From Mauremys mutica (lineage: Eukaryota; Chordata; Testudines; Geoemydidae): 64,000 bases of DNA. The translations under genes and the position numbers were made by a program. Shown piece after piece: positions 42,834 through 53,779 of the stretch; within the stretch, counting starts at the first letter, position 1; the number at the start of each line of letters is the position of its first letter. Below the pieces are notes generated by a model. The model made no database searches. It had not been told where the DNA came from and saw only the letters and a program-made list of their open reading frames with translations. Location of the stretch: the NCBI RefSeq assembly GCF_020497125.1, contig NC_059076.1, positions 10,717,951 through 10,781,950 on the forward strand. The letters are read 5' to 3'.

Positions 42834-42995
42834 AGAGCTGGTCAGAAGCTTGTCCAGGAAAATTTCGTTGTTAACAAAAATGAGGTTTTGTTGAAAACAC
42901 AATTTTTGTGGGGGGAAAAAAATCATTTTGACATATATATATATATTTTCAGTGTAAAACATTTTTGTTGAAACTTTTCACCAGGGTCAAGAATA
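42834..42995. repeat. Hairpin repeat family C (AGAGCTGGTC...)
   Basis: Starts AGAGCTGGTCAGAAG and contains inverted AAAATTTCG/GAAACTTTTCA and TTGTTGAAAAC words around a (TA)n run at 42930-42944. Confidence 0.55.
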
Positions 42996-43210
42996 AACCA
43001 CTTCCTGCCTTGCTCTGCGATTAGCTGGAGGCTGATGGGACACAGCAGGAAGACAGCTATGTACAGCCCGATGGCTGAGTCATGCAGCCCTTCTCCTTTG
43101 TCTCCCCCCTTTCCTAAAATTATAACATGTATTTTGAGCACCGACTGGATCTCACTCACCCTTCATGTTCACAGTGTCTTTTGCTGTGGTAGCAGAAGCA
43201 CCATTTTAAA

Positions 43211-43275
43211 GGCCGGATCCTCAGCTGATGTAAATCAGTGTAGTTCTGCTGAAGTTACCCGCTGAGGATAAGGCC
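43211..43275. repeat. Hairpin repeat family B (CTCAGCTGRTGTAAATC)
   Basis: GGATCCTCAGCTGATGTAAA mirrored by GAAGTTACCCGCTGAGGAT. Confidence 0.65.
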
Positions 43276-44205
43276 CCTGATGCTCAGAGTTCCCATTTCT
43301 TAAGTGCACTAATGTTATTGTTAAGAGGGTCTGACTGAAAATGATGCTATTTACTAGAAGATCTGTGTCCCCATTTGGTCGTCTGCTTACAGTCATGTTA
43401 TCTGATCAGTGGAAAGGTCGCCGCAGTTTGCACTTTCGATGCAGACAGCCTGCTGTTTGCATGGGTAGCCAATAATACCAGCCTTGTCTGTGTTTTTCTC
43501 CTTAATGATGCAACTCTTTCCGTCCATTTCCATACACTGGCCAGCTGGCTACATCTGATTTCAAGGTCACACAACTGGGTGGTAGCCAATGCTTTCCCCA
43601 GACTTTTATATGGTCTCAGCAGTCCTCCGTCCCTGTCATCCGCGCCAGCCAGCCTCATTCAGTCTTGCTCCCCAGGCATCAGACCAACCACAGAATAGGC
43701 ATTTTAGAGGTAGATCTCCACCAAGGGTCAGCTTTAAATGGGACTAAAATCAAATCGGCCATGATTTCCCAATCCACAAGGGTCCAGTTAGCCACAAAGC
43801 CACTTGCAATTCAGCTCCCAGTTCTGAGGCTAAAATAAACCAGAAAACTAATCGGTGGCATGTTTATGCAGCATAAAAATAAACCTTCTGTAGCTGTTCA
43901 GCTCCAAACATATCTACTGAGCAAATACTTTTCCTGTTTCCTTTAGAACACCAACTCCTCGTTCGCTTGAATGGAAAAGTAATGTTACAGTGACGGGAGA
44001 GTACACTGGCAAAACGATTGCATCCAAGCCTGTGGAGACCAGACCCCCGCGGGAGGCCATTTTTGATAGATGGCTCGATTTCAGCCAGAGGAGAGTTTGA
44101 CAAATTGATCATTTCATCCCAGGCAAGTCTAGAAAGACTCAGCAATAATGCCACCTGCATGGGGTCCGGGAGTAGAACCCTGCTCATTTTACAGCACCGG
44201 AGGGT
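43276..44205. other. No recognised gene
   Basis: Frames on both strands up to 163 codons (43864-44355, minus) without any domain or codon signature I recognise. Confidence 0.35.
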
Positions 44206-44221
44206 CTGGCCTACTGGGTTC

Positions 44222-44315
44222 ACTGGATCTGGGTGCAGTTTACGCCAGCTGAGGAACTGGCCAATTGACTTCAGTGAAGCTATGCTGGTTTGCACCACCT
44301 GAGAATCTGAGCTTT
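44222..44315. repeat. Hairpin repeat family B
   Basis: GGATCTGGGTGCAGTTTACG and GGTTTGCACCACCTGAGAAT flank a centre with TTGACTTCAGTGAAGC. Confidence 0.6.
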
Positions 44316-44531
44316 TGCATATGGGGAAGGACTGCCTCGCCTCACAGAAACCCATATGGAACTATCTTAGGGCTTACAAAAGTTGTCCTCCAGTGATGGA
44401 GATGTAGCTAGGAAAATATATTGGGGGATTTTTTTACAACTGGATTTTTAACTTTTATATTCCACTTCCTTCTTTCCTTTTGATCCGATTCTTAATTCAC
44501 CAGTAATTTACTCAGGCTAGTCCATTGGGGA

Positions 44532-44613
44532 GGATTCCCAAAGGTATTTAAGCTCCTAACTCCCACTGAAATGAGTAGGAGTTAGGCATCTAAATACCTT
44601 TTGGGAATCTCAC
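44532..44613. repeat. Hairpin repeat family A
   Basis: GGATTCCCAAAGGTATTTAA mirrored by CTAAATACCTTTTGGGAATC. Confidence 0.85.
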
Positions 44614-44740
44614 CCTTAGAGCTCAACTGTCTCTGTGCACTCCAGCCTGGATAAGGGGGTAGCATGTAGTCACACTGCCCCAGGAGCAGAGCCCAGATCA
44701 GAGCATGGCTCTTCATAAATGTGCCCATTGTACATAGTGG

Positions 44741-44843
44741 CTGAGATTTTCAAAGACACCTAATGGGGAGAGAGAGGTGAGGAAGCCAAATCCCCTTGAA
44801 AATCATTGGGCACCCAGCTCCCGTTGTCTCCTTTGAAAGTCCC
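44741..44843. repeat. Hairpin repeat family A
   Basis: CTGAGATTTTCAAAGACACC mirrored by TCTCCTTTGAAAGTCCCAG. Confidence 0.75.
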
Positions 44844-44849
44844 AGCTTC

Positions 44850-45680
44850 AATCCAGGGTTTCACAAATCTTTACAGGGAATGTATTTGTTGTGGTTATGT
44901 GCTAAGCACACTAAATATCCTCCTGCTACCTCCTTCCCCAGGGCTGGAGTCCATTGGCAATGAGCCCTACAATGACAGACACAACCATCCTTTCAGGCCC
45001 TGCAATACTCATGGCCGTGAGGCCTCCCTGACTTGAGAGCACCATACATGTAAAGGGTCATCCCAGTGCTTCCCTTTTCTTAAAGCAAATTTCCAGCCCT
45101 TCTTCTGGGGCAATTAGCCTTAAAAAAGGAAACCACTGCTCAAAGTTGGCCAGCGTTTGACAAAAGATCATACGTGACATTCCGAGCTACATCCCTTATT
45201 CACCGGCATCTTCGTGCACTCTGGGGGTGGAGAGGCCCCCTGCATAACCAGGACAGCCCTGGGGGTTTGTCTAATTTAGGGCAGCCTCCCCAGGCTGCCT
45301 GGTAGGCTATACAGCTGCCTGCTGCAGCACTACATGCTGCAGCCCCACCTCGAACAAACTCCTCCCACCACGTAGCCCCACCTCCAGCACACCCGCTACA
45401 CCAAGGGTCCTCTGAGGGCTGCCTGACAGTTATCTTCCCCTATACCTAGCAGGGACTCTTCCCCTGGCCAGATTCAAGGTTTTGGGGGTCCCTCTGCACT
45501 GCGCTGGCCCCTTTACCTGGCATATAGGGGCTGCAGAATGTGCTCACTCACCCTATGAGGTAGGTATTCCTGGTCATCCTATAGGACACATGAACCTATG
45601 AATCCCATGAATCACAGAGATTTCGGCGCGATCCCTAGATTAAGTCACAGTTGTAGGGGCCGTGTCACTCAGCCTGAAGC
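44850..45680. other. No recognised gene
   Basis: 45240-45540 is GC-richer but has no frame or repeat I can name. Confidence 0.3.
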
Positions 45681-45689
45681 TAGCCCAGC

Positions 45690-45946
45690 CAGGGCTGGCT
45701 GCAGGCACCAGCGTAGCAAGCAGGTGCTTGGGGTGGCCAATGGAAAGGGGCGGCACATCCAGCTCTTTGGCAGCAGTTCGGCGGCGGGCTCCTCTGTCCC
45801 TCTCGAAGGGAAGGACCTAGCGTTGAATTACTGCCAAAGAATGAAGTGACGGGATACAGCTGCCGCCAAAGTGCCGCCTATCACGGCTTGTTTCTTTGTT
45901 TGTTTTTTCGCCACTTGGGGCGGCAAAAACACTGGAGCTGGCCCTG
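45690..45946. mobile_element. hAT-like MITE (CAGGGCTGGCTGCAGG termini)
   Basis: 257 bp with ends CAGGGCTGGCTGCAGG and the inverse of CAGGGCCAGCTCCAGT. A perfect 8-bp duplication AGCCCAGC lies at 45682-45689 and 45947-45954. Subterminal CTTGGGGTGG and CTTGGGGCGGCAAAAA match the other members at 5223 and 24911; the centre differs. Confidence 0.92.
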
Positions 45947-46001
45947 AGCCCAGCTGCATGCTCTTCCTCCAGTTGCTTGCCTTCACCCAATGAGATGGAA
46001 A

Positions 46002-46095
46002 GGGGATTTTCTAGAACACCCAATGGAGTTAGACACCCACTATGCTTCAATGGGAGCTGGGCACCTAACTCCCTTAGTCACTTTTGAAATCCCCA
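46002..46095. repeat. Hairpin repeat family A
   Basis: GGGGATTTTCTAGAACACCC mirrored by AGTCACTTTTGAAATCCCC with GGGCACCTAACTCCC inside. Confidence 0.8.
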
Positions 46096-46099
46096 TCCT

Positions 46100-46265
46100 T
46101 ACAGTGTAAGTGGCTGAGAATCAAAATGATGCCATTGACAAAGCACATGACTGAGAGACTCCTGCATTTTCACCCTGGCTCTGACACCAAATCCTTCTAG
46201 AGCCTCAGTCAAGTTATTTATTCTTCCTCCATATATTTCCTCTTTGCTAACCTGAGCTGTCGAAA
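46100..46265 (+). repeat. Probable MIR-type fragment, sense
   Basis: ACCCTGGCTCTGACACCAAA then AGCCTCAGTCAAGTTATTTA; weak head and core. Confidence 0.4.
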
Positions 46266-46355
46266 CAATAAGTAAATAGTTACATAGGTTACACAAAATG
46301 CCCCTTTGATTAAGTCCAGACACTGGACTAATTTCCTGTTTACCTACGGGTCAGT

Positions 46356-46373
46356 CACACACACACACACACA
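46356..46373. repeat. (CA)n short microsatellite
   Basis: Nine CA units. Confidence 0.9.
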
Positions 46374-48020
46374 GAGAGTGAACTTGTTTCTTAACAGACC
46401 AGAGTTAGAGGGATTTCTTTTTGAAGTCTGAACTTGAAGAGATTCAAGCTCCTTTAATGCAGATGTTTCCTACAAAGTGTCACGCTTTTTGTTGTTTTTT
46501 TTTAAACTTGAGAGCAAAACAAAGTGATCGAGACTTGACTGCATTATCCCACTGTGGCTTTGTCAAGGGAGGAATGAAGTTCTGCTACTAGGGAACATCA
46601 GGGGAAAATGACAAGTGATACAGACACCCAGATGATTACACCTTTTCACATGACAGTCATTGCTTTGCGCCCAGGGAAACTGTCACAGTCCCCAGAGAAG
46701 TCTCTAATTTTCCAATGTTTCCTGCCGACTCTGTGCATTTTGTTTTATTTCACCTGTCACTGTGGGTTCCAAATGAGTATTTACAGCACATTACGGAACT
46801 TGTTCCTACAGCGGTGGGGAAAAGCATTTAGGATAGGGTAGAAATCAGTAGTTTGTGCCAATAGGGGTCCGGTTTGAGCTGGTTTCTGTACAGCGAGTGT
46901 AGCCTTTTTTAATTATATGCATCGTTCAGCATCTTCATACCACCGGTTTAATGAGCACATCACAGCCCCCATTCAGCATTCTCTCTTGAAGTGGAGAATT
47001 GGAAGAATATCCTAATAAACACATTCGCTCGTTGTGTTAGTCACGTGTCCTGCATGCTGTCCCATCTCTTTGCTGTTTCTGCTTTGTAAGAACACATTCT
47101 GTTCTACCCCACACCTAACGTCCAGAACTGATCCAGCATTATAGCCAAAAAACCTACAGAAACATAAACTTACAAAGTCAAGCACTCAAAAGTTGGAATA
47201 TGTCAGAATGGAGGTTACGTGTGCAACCTTAATAGGGCCAGTCTGAGTGCACATTGTGATACAGTCATTAATTACGTAATTGAGTACTATTTTTTCCTCT
47301 GGACTCCTGCCTCATTTAGTGAGCACAATGGAGGATGGAGAAGGACAGGAGCCAGGATGGGTGGATAGGAGCAGAGGGGGGAAGGGACAGGTTGAGGGCA
47401 TGGGACGGAAAGGTCTAGAAACACTACACTTCCTTCCAGAACTTGGAATTGAATCTTGGTGTCTTAGGCATCTACATTGTTCTGCTGGCAACAAATAGCT
47501 GAAAGGCCACTGAGCAAGTGTGTGTCAGAGAACTGGAACATAGGTGGTCAGGCCAAGTGGCCGGAGTGGGAGCCGGGCCTAGAGGTTGGAGCAGGAGCCA
47601 GGCCTAAAGGTCAGAGTCCAAATTCCAGAGCCAAGGGCTGTGGCAGACTCAGAATCAGAGACGAAGGTCAGTACCAGATTACCAGGAGTCAGGGAAGGCA
47701 GGAGCAAGGCTGGGACGGGATGGGAACACGGCTGGGTGCTGGGCAGGATTTGGGCTGGAGCTGTGGAGGAGCAGAGCATGACCAGAACTGGGAGAGACGA
47801 GCACAGGGAGGCAGAGAGTTCTTGGGCATGGGCGTTGAGCAGCCAATGAGTGACTGTCCGGTTTAAGAAGCAGCCTCCTGGCTTCCTCAGCCAGTCAGAT
47901 AGGGAGGTTTGTCAGGCAGCCTAGTGGCTTGAAAGGCTTCAGAAGTACTGAACAGGCACAGCTAGGGCCTTACACTCCCGACAGTGTGTCTCATTCCCCC
48001 CCCACCACCTCAGTGGCTGG
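46374..48020. other. No recognised gene; possible repeat at 47500-47960
   Basis: 46860-47080 is non-repetitive. 47500-47960 is GC-richer with recurring AGTCAG/AGAGTC words (CAAATTCCAGAGCCAAGG, ACCAGGAGTCAGGGAAGG), the style of an LTR or other interspersed repeat, but I cannot set ends. The 129-codon frame there has no domain. Confidence 0.35.
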
Positions 48021-48059
48021 TCCACATAAAGGATAACAGCCTACTACTGCTACAAGTTA

Positions 48060-48125
48060 CTCTACTAGCTCAAGTGGTAGAGGTCTGTGAGGTGGACCTA
48101 TGGGTTTCAACCCTGCTGATGACAC
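48060..48125 (+). repeat. tRNA-like SINE fragment
   Basis: Box A-like TAGCTCAAGTGG at 48066-48077 and box B-like GGTTTCAACCC at 48103-48113, spaced as in a slightly shortened tRNA. No cloverleaf completes, so this is a SINE head or tRNA pseudogene, not a tRNA gene. Confidence 0.45.
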
Positions 48126-48174
48126 ACATTGGGGGTTAATATGGTCTAACACATTTGAATTTCTGCATATTGGA

Positions 48175-48191
48175 GATAGATAGATAGATAG
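48175..48191. repeat. (GATA)n short microsatellite
   Basis: Four GATA units plus G. Confidence 0.9.
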
Positions 48192-48413
48192 CAAAGTCAA
48201 TCAAATGTTATGAAATTTTGGAATGAATGTTGCCCGTGCAACCTTAATTTGGCCCCTTTGTTTGTAAGCTTTAAGAGTCTGTGACAGATACATGGCAAAG
48301 TTGTGGAAAATTTCAGCCTGAATAGTTAGTTTGGCCAATTATAAGCAACAGAAAACAAGGTCTTGTGATCAAAAGCATAGGGTGATAGGCATCACTACCA
48401 GCTCCACTTATAA

Positions 48414-48418
<5 letters not shown>

Positions 48419-48489
<71 letters not shown>
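48419..48489. repeat. (AC)n microsatellite, about 35 units
   Basis: Uninterrupted AC/GT repeat of 71 bases. Frames read through it are artefacts. Confidence 0.98.
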
Positions 48490-48491
<2 letters not shown>

Positions 48492-48776
48492 GTGTATACA
48501 CATTACCACAGATATATAGTGCCTCCATAGTTTGGAGCAAAGGTTTGAAATTTGGCCGGGGGTCACCCTGCTACTCAGGATGTGCCTTTTGTTCTCAAAT
48601 TTGGCCAACTCCTAAACTGTTGACAGATCGCAGTTCACACATGGCTAGTAGAGACTTGTGGAGATGAACAATAAAGCGCCCTATAATGCCAAACACTGAA
48701 AAATTAGATCATAGGCATTTCAGATTGGGTACCTGAAGTGACTGGATTCTTTTGATTTTAATGCCTCTGTGCCTTA

Positions 48777-50891
48777 GAGTACGTCTACACTATGGGACTA
48801 TTCCGAATTTGCATAAACCGGTTTTGTAAAACAGATTTTATAAAATCGAGTGCGCGCGGCCACACTAAACACATTAATTCGGTGGTGTGCGTCCGCGGTC
48901 GGAGGCTAGCGTCGGCTTCTGGAGTGTTGCACTGTGGGTAGCTATTCCCTAGCTATCCCATAGTTCCCGCAGCCTCCCCCGCCCCTTGGAACTTCCGGGT
49001 TGAGATCCCAGTGCCTGATGGGGCAAAAATCATTGTCGCGGGTGGTTCTGGGTAAATGTCGTTAGTCACTCCTTCCTCTGGGAAAGCAACGGCAGACAAG
49101 CATTTCGCGCCTTTTTCCCCTGGATTGCCCTGGCAGATGCCATAGCATGGCAATCATGGAGCTTGTTTTGCCTTTTGTGAGTCTCACCGTATGTGTACTA
49201 GATGCCGCTCACAGAGGCGATTCAGCAGCCCTACACAGAAGCATGCTTTTGCTTTTGCATGACAGCAGAGATGGTTACCAGTCATACTGCACCATCCAAA
49301 CCCTTCCATAAATTGGAACTGAGGATGATTATGGCTACCAGTCCTTTTGTACCATTTGCTGCTGTCATAAGTGCCCCTGGCTGCTCTTAGCCAGGGGCGC
49401 AAAAGCCAAAATTGGGAATGACTCCCTGAGTCAATCCCTCCTTTTTGGTATCTAAAAATAGAATCAGTCCTGCCTAGAATATAGGCAAGTGTACTAGATA
49501 ACCACTGTATCATAGAACCAGAGAGCACAGCTGCTCTGTGTCAGATCCTGCAGAAACTATGATCTGTATGCTATTCACAGGGGGTGCTCCTGCAACAACC
49601 CCACCTGTTGATTCCGTTCTTCCCCCAGCCTTTCTGGGCTACCGTAGCATTGTCCCCCCACTTGTGTGATGAAGTAATAAAGAATGCAGGAATAAAAAGA
49701 CATGGTGACTTGTTAGTGAGAAATGAGTGGAAGGCAGCCTCCAGCTGCTATGATAGTCCAGACAGGACATTAAGCAGTGTGTAGGAGAGAAGCCCAGCAT
49801 CCCTCTGCTAGTCCAGGGGCAACTGAATCTGTTCTTTACACATGAAGGGTGGGGGCTGATGGAGCTCAGCCCCCTGTTGCTATGATGACGATGGTTACCA
49901 GCCATACTGCACCACCCACCATCCACCAGAAAAAATTAGGGCCAGGCACCCACGGATGCTAATCAGCATGGTTACTGCCCCATGTGCCAATAGGCTGATG
50001 ACGAGGACGGTTACCAGTCCTTTTGTACCATCAGCCACCCATGGCAGGCGGGGGAGTGAGGATGTTGGTGTTTACGGCTGCAGCATCGTGTCTATCTGCA
50101 GCATTCAGTAAAGATAGGGTGACATGTAAAAGAGTCAGAGGATTGTTTTCCCTTTCGCTTCTGGGGGTGGGTGGGGGGGGTGAGTAGATTGCCAAGCTAT
50201 GCCCTGACCCACCGCGGACACTGTGTTTGACCCTAGAAGCATTTGGAGCTCAGCCAAGAATGCAAATACTTTTCGGAGGCTGCAGGAACTGTGGGATAGC
50301 TTCAGTCCTCCAGTCCATGACCGTCCATTTGATTCTTTGGCTTTCCGTTATGCTTGTCACGCTGCAGTGCGCTGAGTCCCTGCTATGGCGTCTGTCTGGA
50401 GATTTTTAAAAAAGGATTCTGAATTTCATCTTCTGTAACGGAGCGCTGATAGAACGGATTTGCCTGCCCTTACAGCGATCACATCCGCATGGTCCGTGCT
50501 GGAGCTCTTTCTTTATTTTGATTTCGGACTGCATCACCACCCGTGCTGATCGGAGCTCCACGCTGGGCAAACAGGAAATATTCAAAAGTTCGCGGGGCTT
50601 TTCCTGTCTACCTGACCACTGCATCCGAGTTCAGATTGCGGTCCAGAGCGGTCACTACTGCACTGTGGGATAGCTCCCGGAGGCCAATACCGTCGATCAG
50701 CGTCCACACTAACCCTAATCCGATATGTTAATACCGATACTAGCGTTACTCCTCTCGTTAGGGAGGAGTACAGAAACCGGTTTAAAGAGCCATTAAAATC
50801 GATATATGATGCCTCCTAGTGTGGACGGTTGTGGCGTTAAATCGGTTTTACGCTCCTAAAACCGGTTTAAACGCCTAGTGTAGACCAGGCT
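48777..50891. mobile_element. 2.1-kb non-autonomous Harbinger-like DNA transposon
   Basis: TTA flanks both ends (48774-48776 and 50892-50894), as in PIF/Harbinger insertions. The termini read GAGTACGTCTACACTA and, inverted from the right, AGCCTGGTCTACACTA: ten inner bases match and the six outermost do not. Further in, ATAAACCGGTTTT at the left mirrors AAAACCGGTTTA at the right. I find no transposase or Myb-like domain. The interior has four dispersed copies of a GGTTACCAGTC-like unit. Confidence 0.72.
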
Positions 50892-50904
50892 TTAGTTCTC
50901 CAGG

Positions 50905-51000
50905 TGTACAGTGATGATAACAACACTGCCCCCTGGCACAGGGGTGTTGTAAAAATAATTTCACTGAGGCTTGCAAAGTACCCAGAGAGAGGCTGAACCA
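50905..51000 (+). repeat. MIR-type fragment, sense
   Basis: GATGATAACAACACTGCCCC, CACAGGGGTGTTGTAAAAAT and GGCTTGCAAAGTACCCAGAG, the late core and tail of a MIR. Confidence 0.6.
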
Positions 51001-51007
51001 AAGTAGG

Positions 51008-51533
51008 ACTGGCCTTGGCAGAACAGTGACACACTAGGTATTAGCTAATCAAGTAAGTACATTCCTGACCGGAGAGAATGGTACAAGAACACCCAGAATT
51101 CTTCAGTAACTGTGTAAACAAATTCCCAAGAGCTGGTGCAGGAACACACCGACCCCTCATAACTTAAGGCGAGGATGACAAGTTAATGGGTAAGGATGTT
51201 TTGTTCGAACTAGCAGGTATAAGGTATAAGGGTGGTAACTAACATGTAACTTGTTTGCCTCAACGTGTAAAAGGAGAAGTCATAGGATGGGCATCTTTGT
51301 ACTGACCTAGGGGACACCACCATGTTATGTTGATTGAGCTGGCACCTTGTCACGGGCATACATGTGTTGGGGTATCTGTAGCTCCTATGGGGGAATAGGA
51401 CCATGCTTTTTCGACAATAAACCTGGACAAGTGCCTTTGCCACTGAACCAAACCAGTGGGCTCTGTTTATCAACAACACAACATTGAGGCCTGCTGAATC
51501 AACGTGCTGCATTCTCTGCTAGTGCAGCTAACA
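51008..51533 (+). mobile_element. Probable solo LTR, sense
   Basis: Non-coding, with an AATAAA signal at 51416-51421 followed 60 bp later by an R/U5-like GGGCTCTGTTTATCAAC, the layout of a retroviral LTR. Ends are not supported by a duplication and are approximate. Confidence 0.5.
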
Positions 51534-51621
51534 CTGGAGCTCCAAGAATAGCAGTGCTAGCAGCATTAACAACCCTGCAGCAACAACAACAACGACCATC
51601 TTGGCAAATGCCTTGAGGAAA

Positions 51622-51726
51622 TTAATAATTCACCTGACTCCAGGAGCTGGGGCTTTCAGAAAGACACCAGATATTACAAAACACGATTTAAAAAAATAAT
51701 CACAAGAGTTCACAGTACCAACACTG
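51622..51726. mobile_element. TTGCCAA-terminus repeat, partial copy 4
   Basis: CCTGACTCCAGGAGCTGGGG then a right end CACAGTACCAACACTG, as in copy 3. Confidence 0.6.
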
Positions 51727-51814
51727 CTTATTCAAAAGGCAGTTGGATTTTTTCTATTTAAAAAATAGTGCCAAATTAGAGCCCAATCTCTCCATGGACA
51801 CCACGACACCCGAG

Positions 51815-51990
51815 CTGAGATTTTCAAAGGAGTCTAAAGGCATTTCAATGGAATCTGTGCCTCTAACTCCAATAATGTCCTTTGTCAACCCCAGCCTAAT
51901 TCAGGTAGGGGCTCCCAGAGCTGGACTGCTAATCCCATGAAACCCAAAGGCAGCTGGGTGCCTAACTCCCTTGGTCCCTTTGGAAATCAC
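51815..51990. repeat. Hairpin repeat family A, expanded
   Basis: CTGAGATTTTCAAAGGAGTC mirrored by CTTGGTCCCTTTGGAAATCA, with an enlarged centre. Confidence 0.7.
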
Positions 51991-52279
51991 AGCCTGCGGC
52001 ACCCAAATAAGTGGCCTGATTTTCCAAAGTGCTGGGCACCCAACAGCTCCCACTGACCCAACAGGGGCTGCAGCAGAGATGATCCCATTTAGATGATGCA
52101 GACTGTTCTCCTAGGCATGCCTGGCTAGCTCCATCCACTGGTGCATAGGACAAGGTCCCACCCACTCTGCATCCTCACCTGGATGCCATGCTCCCCAGGG
52201 GCACTCACGACATTGTTATTGTGTCTGGCCCCTGCACAGGAGATAGTTCCTTGCATCCTTGCACCAGGGGCCTAAAGGC

Positions 52280-52383
52280 AGGTTTTCAAAAGCACTCAGT
52301 GCTGGTCTAACTTGGCTCCCGTTGAACTGAACAGCAAAACTCCCATTGGCTTCAGCGGTAGCCGAGTGCTTTTGAAAACTCAA
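52280..52383. repeat. Hairpin repeat, family A-like
   Basis: AGGTTTTCAAAAGCACTCAG mirrored by CCGAGTGCTTTTGAAAACTC. The stem matches well although the centre differs. Confidence 0.75.
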
Positions 52384-52389
52384 CCCTGA

Positions 52390-53090
52390 CTATTTCATGT
52401 TAAAAGTGTGAGTAGGGACAGACCCACCCTTCAAGTTGCCTTCCACAGATTGCTTGAAGCTGAAGAGTGGATTTTGTATGGGCTTTTGATATTCCCAGCC
52501 AAAGGATTTTTATTCGTGAAGCAAATACCCTGTCAAGTGAAACCCATTCAGAATATATTCATCACAGCTTTTGCATTCAATCATTTTCCTGGGGCTAGCA
52601 GGCACAAAGAGCAGCCTATTCATTTCGTCCCTAGTAGGATTATTGAATACCATTGCCTAATTGCTCCAGGTATATTACACCCTCACAAAGCCGAGGATCT
52701 GGCCTCACTCCGCATAGTGGAGAGAGACTGCTCTGCATCAACAGAGGATTTGGCCCAGTAGTGTATTTTCAAAATCTTAAAGTTGAGATTTTCGTAAGTG
52801 ACTCATACAGTTTGGCTCCTCAATTTCTGGGGTGTGCAACTTCAAACCCCTGGAAGGGGGCTGATTTATAGAAAGTCCTGTGCAAGCACATTCTGAAAAT
52901 CAAATCCAAAAACAGAAGGATCCACAAAACTGAGGTATCCTCTAGTCATCTTTTAAAATCTTGACCTAAACATTTGCGTCACTAATGAGTTAGGCAGAAA
53001 TAACCTTCAGATGAGATGTTAAACCCAGATCCCTTCTGCCTCCCTCTGGTGACAGTCCATGTGCAAGGTAAAAGACCGATGACCCAAGTA
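52390..53090. other. No recognised gene
   Basis: A 117-codon frame at 52408-52761 lacks any domain or splice context. 53000-53060 has TTCAGATGAGATGTTAAACC, a known-looking old repeat core. Confidence 0.35.
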
Positions 53091-53095
53091 TGTCT

Positions 53096-53148
53096 ACACA
53101 AGTTGGGAATCACACCCCCATCTCCAAGTATAGATATACCCTAAGTGT
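53096..53148. mobile_element. Very short GTATGTCTACAC-type MITE remnant
   Basis: AAGTATGTCTACACAAG at the left and GTATAGATATACCCTAA at the right, an internally deleted member of the same terminus class as 5719. Confidence 0.5.
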
Positions 53149-53499
53149 GATGATCAACATCTTCTCTCAATGAGAAGACTTCCATAGACCATAGGAATGT
53201 CGGAACTGTTGCAAAGTGCTAGTGGATGATCTGCCACATTACCAGTATTTAACTCATCTCCTTGTAACGTGCTTTGAGACACCGAGTATGGAAGCTGTCC
53301 TGCGTGTGTGCGTATAAATGAATGCGCTGCATTTTGCCCACTGATGTCTACAATGTAATACGCACACAATGGATGATGGGAAGAATCTTGGTCACACAAC
53401 AAGGACAAAGGGTAAAACAGGTTGATCTGCTGGACTGGATAGAGGAAGGGCTATATTTACCTTGCCTATTGTAGTGATGGCTTGCGTGAAGAGAATGCG

Positions 53500-53775
53500 A
53501 TCAAGGCATGGGATTGAAATTCAGGAGGCGTAGGTTCAATTCCTGATCCTGCCAGACTCCCTATGTGACTTTGGCCAAGCTGTAGTCTCCCTGCCTCATC
53601 CTCCTAGTAACACTGCCTTCCTACCACATTTTGTCTGTTTAGATAGTATGCTTCTGCGACAGGAACTGTTTAATCTCCGTCTTTGTACAATACATAGCAC
53701 CATGGACTCTCATCTCAATGGAGGCCTATAGGCCCTACCAGAACATGGATTATTATTATTATTATTATTATTAAA
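53500..53775 (+). repeat. MIR-type CORE-SINE with long tail, sense
   Basis: Head with GGTTCAATTCCTGATC (box B-like), ATGTGACTTTGGCCAAGC, then the tail TTTGTACAATACATAGCACC and GGCCTATAGGCCCTACCAGA, ending in (TTA)n at 53750-53773. This copy shows head, core and tail as one unit. Confidence 0.8.
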
Positions 53776-53779
53776 TACA

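Noticed and set aside
43864..44355. 163-codon minus-strand frame
   Set aside because: Partly overlaps hairpin repeat family B and has no recognisable domain.
47480..47866. 129-codon plus-strand frame with repeated Gly/Glu-rich words
   Set aside because: Appears to arise from a repeated AGTCAG/AGAGCC-type non-coding repeat; no domain.
48313..48608. Frames with long Cys-Val or His-Thr runs
   Set aside because: Translation of the (AC)35 microsatellite.
52408..52761. 117-codon plus-strand frame
   Set aside because: No domain and no exon context; length is within chance expectation.
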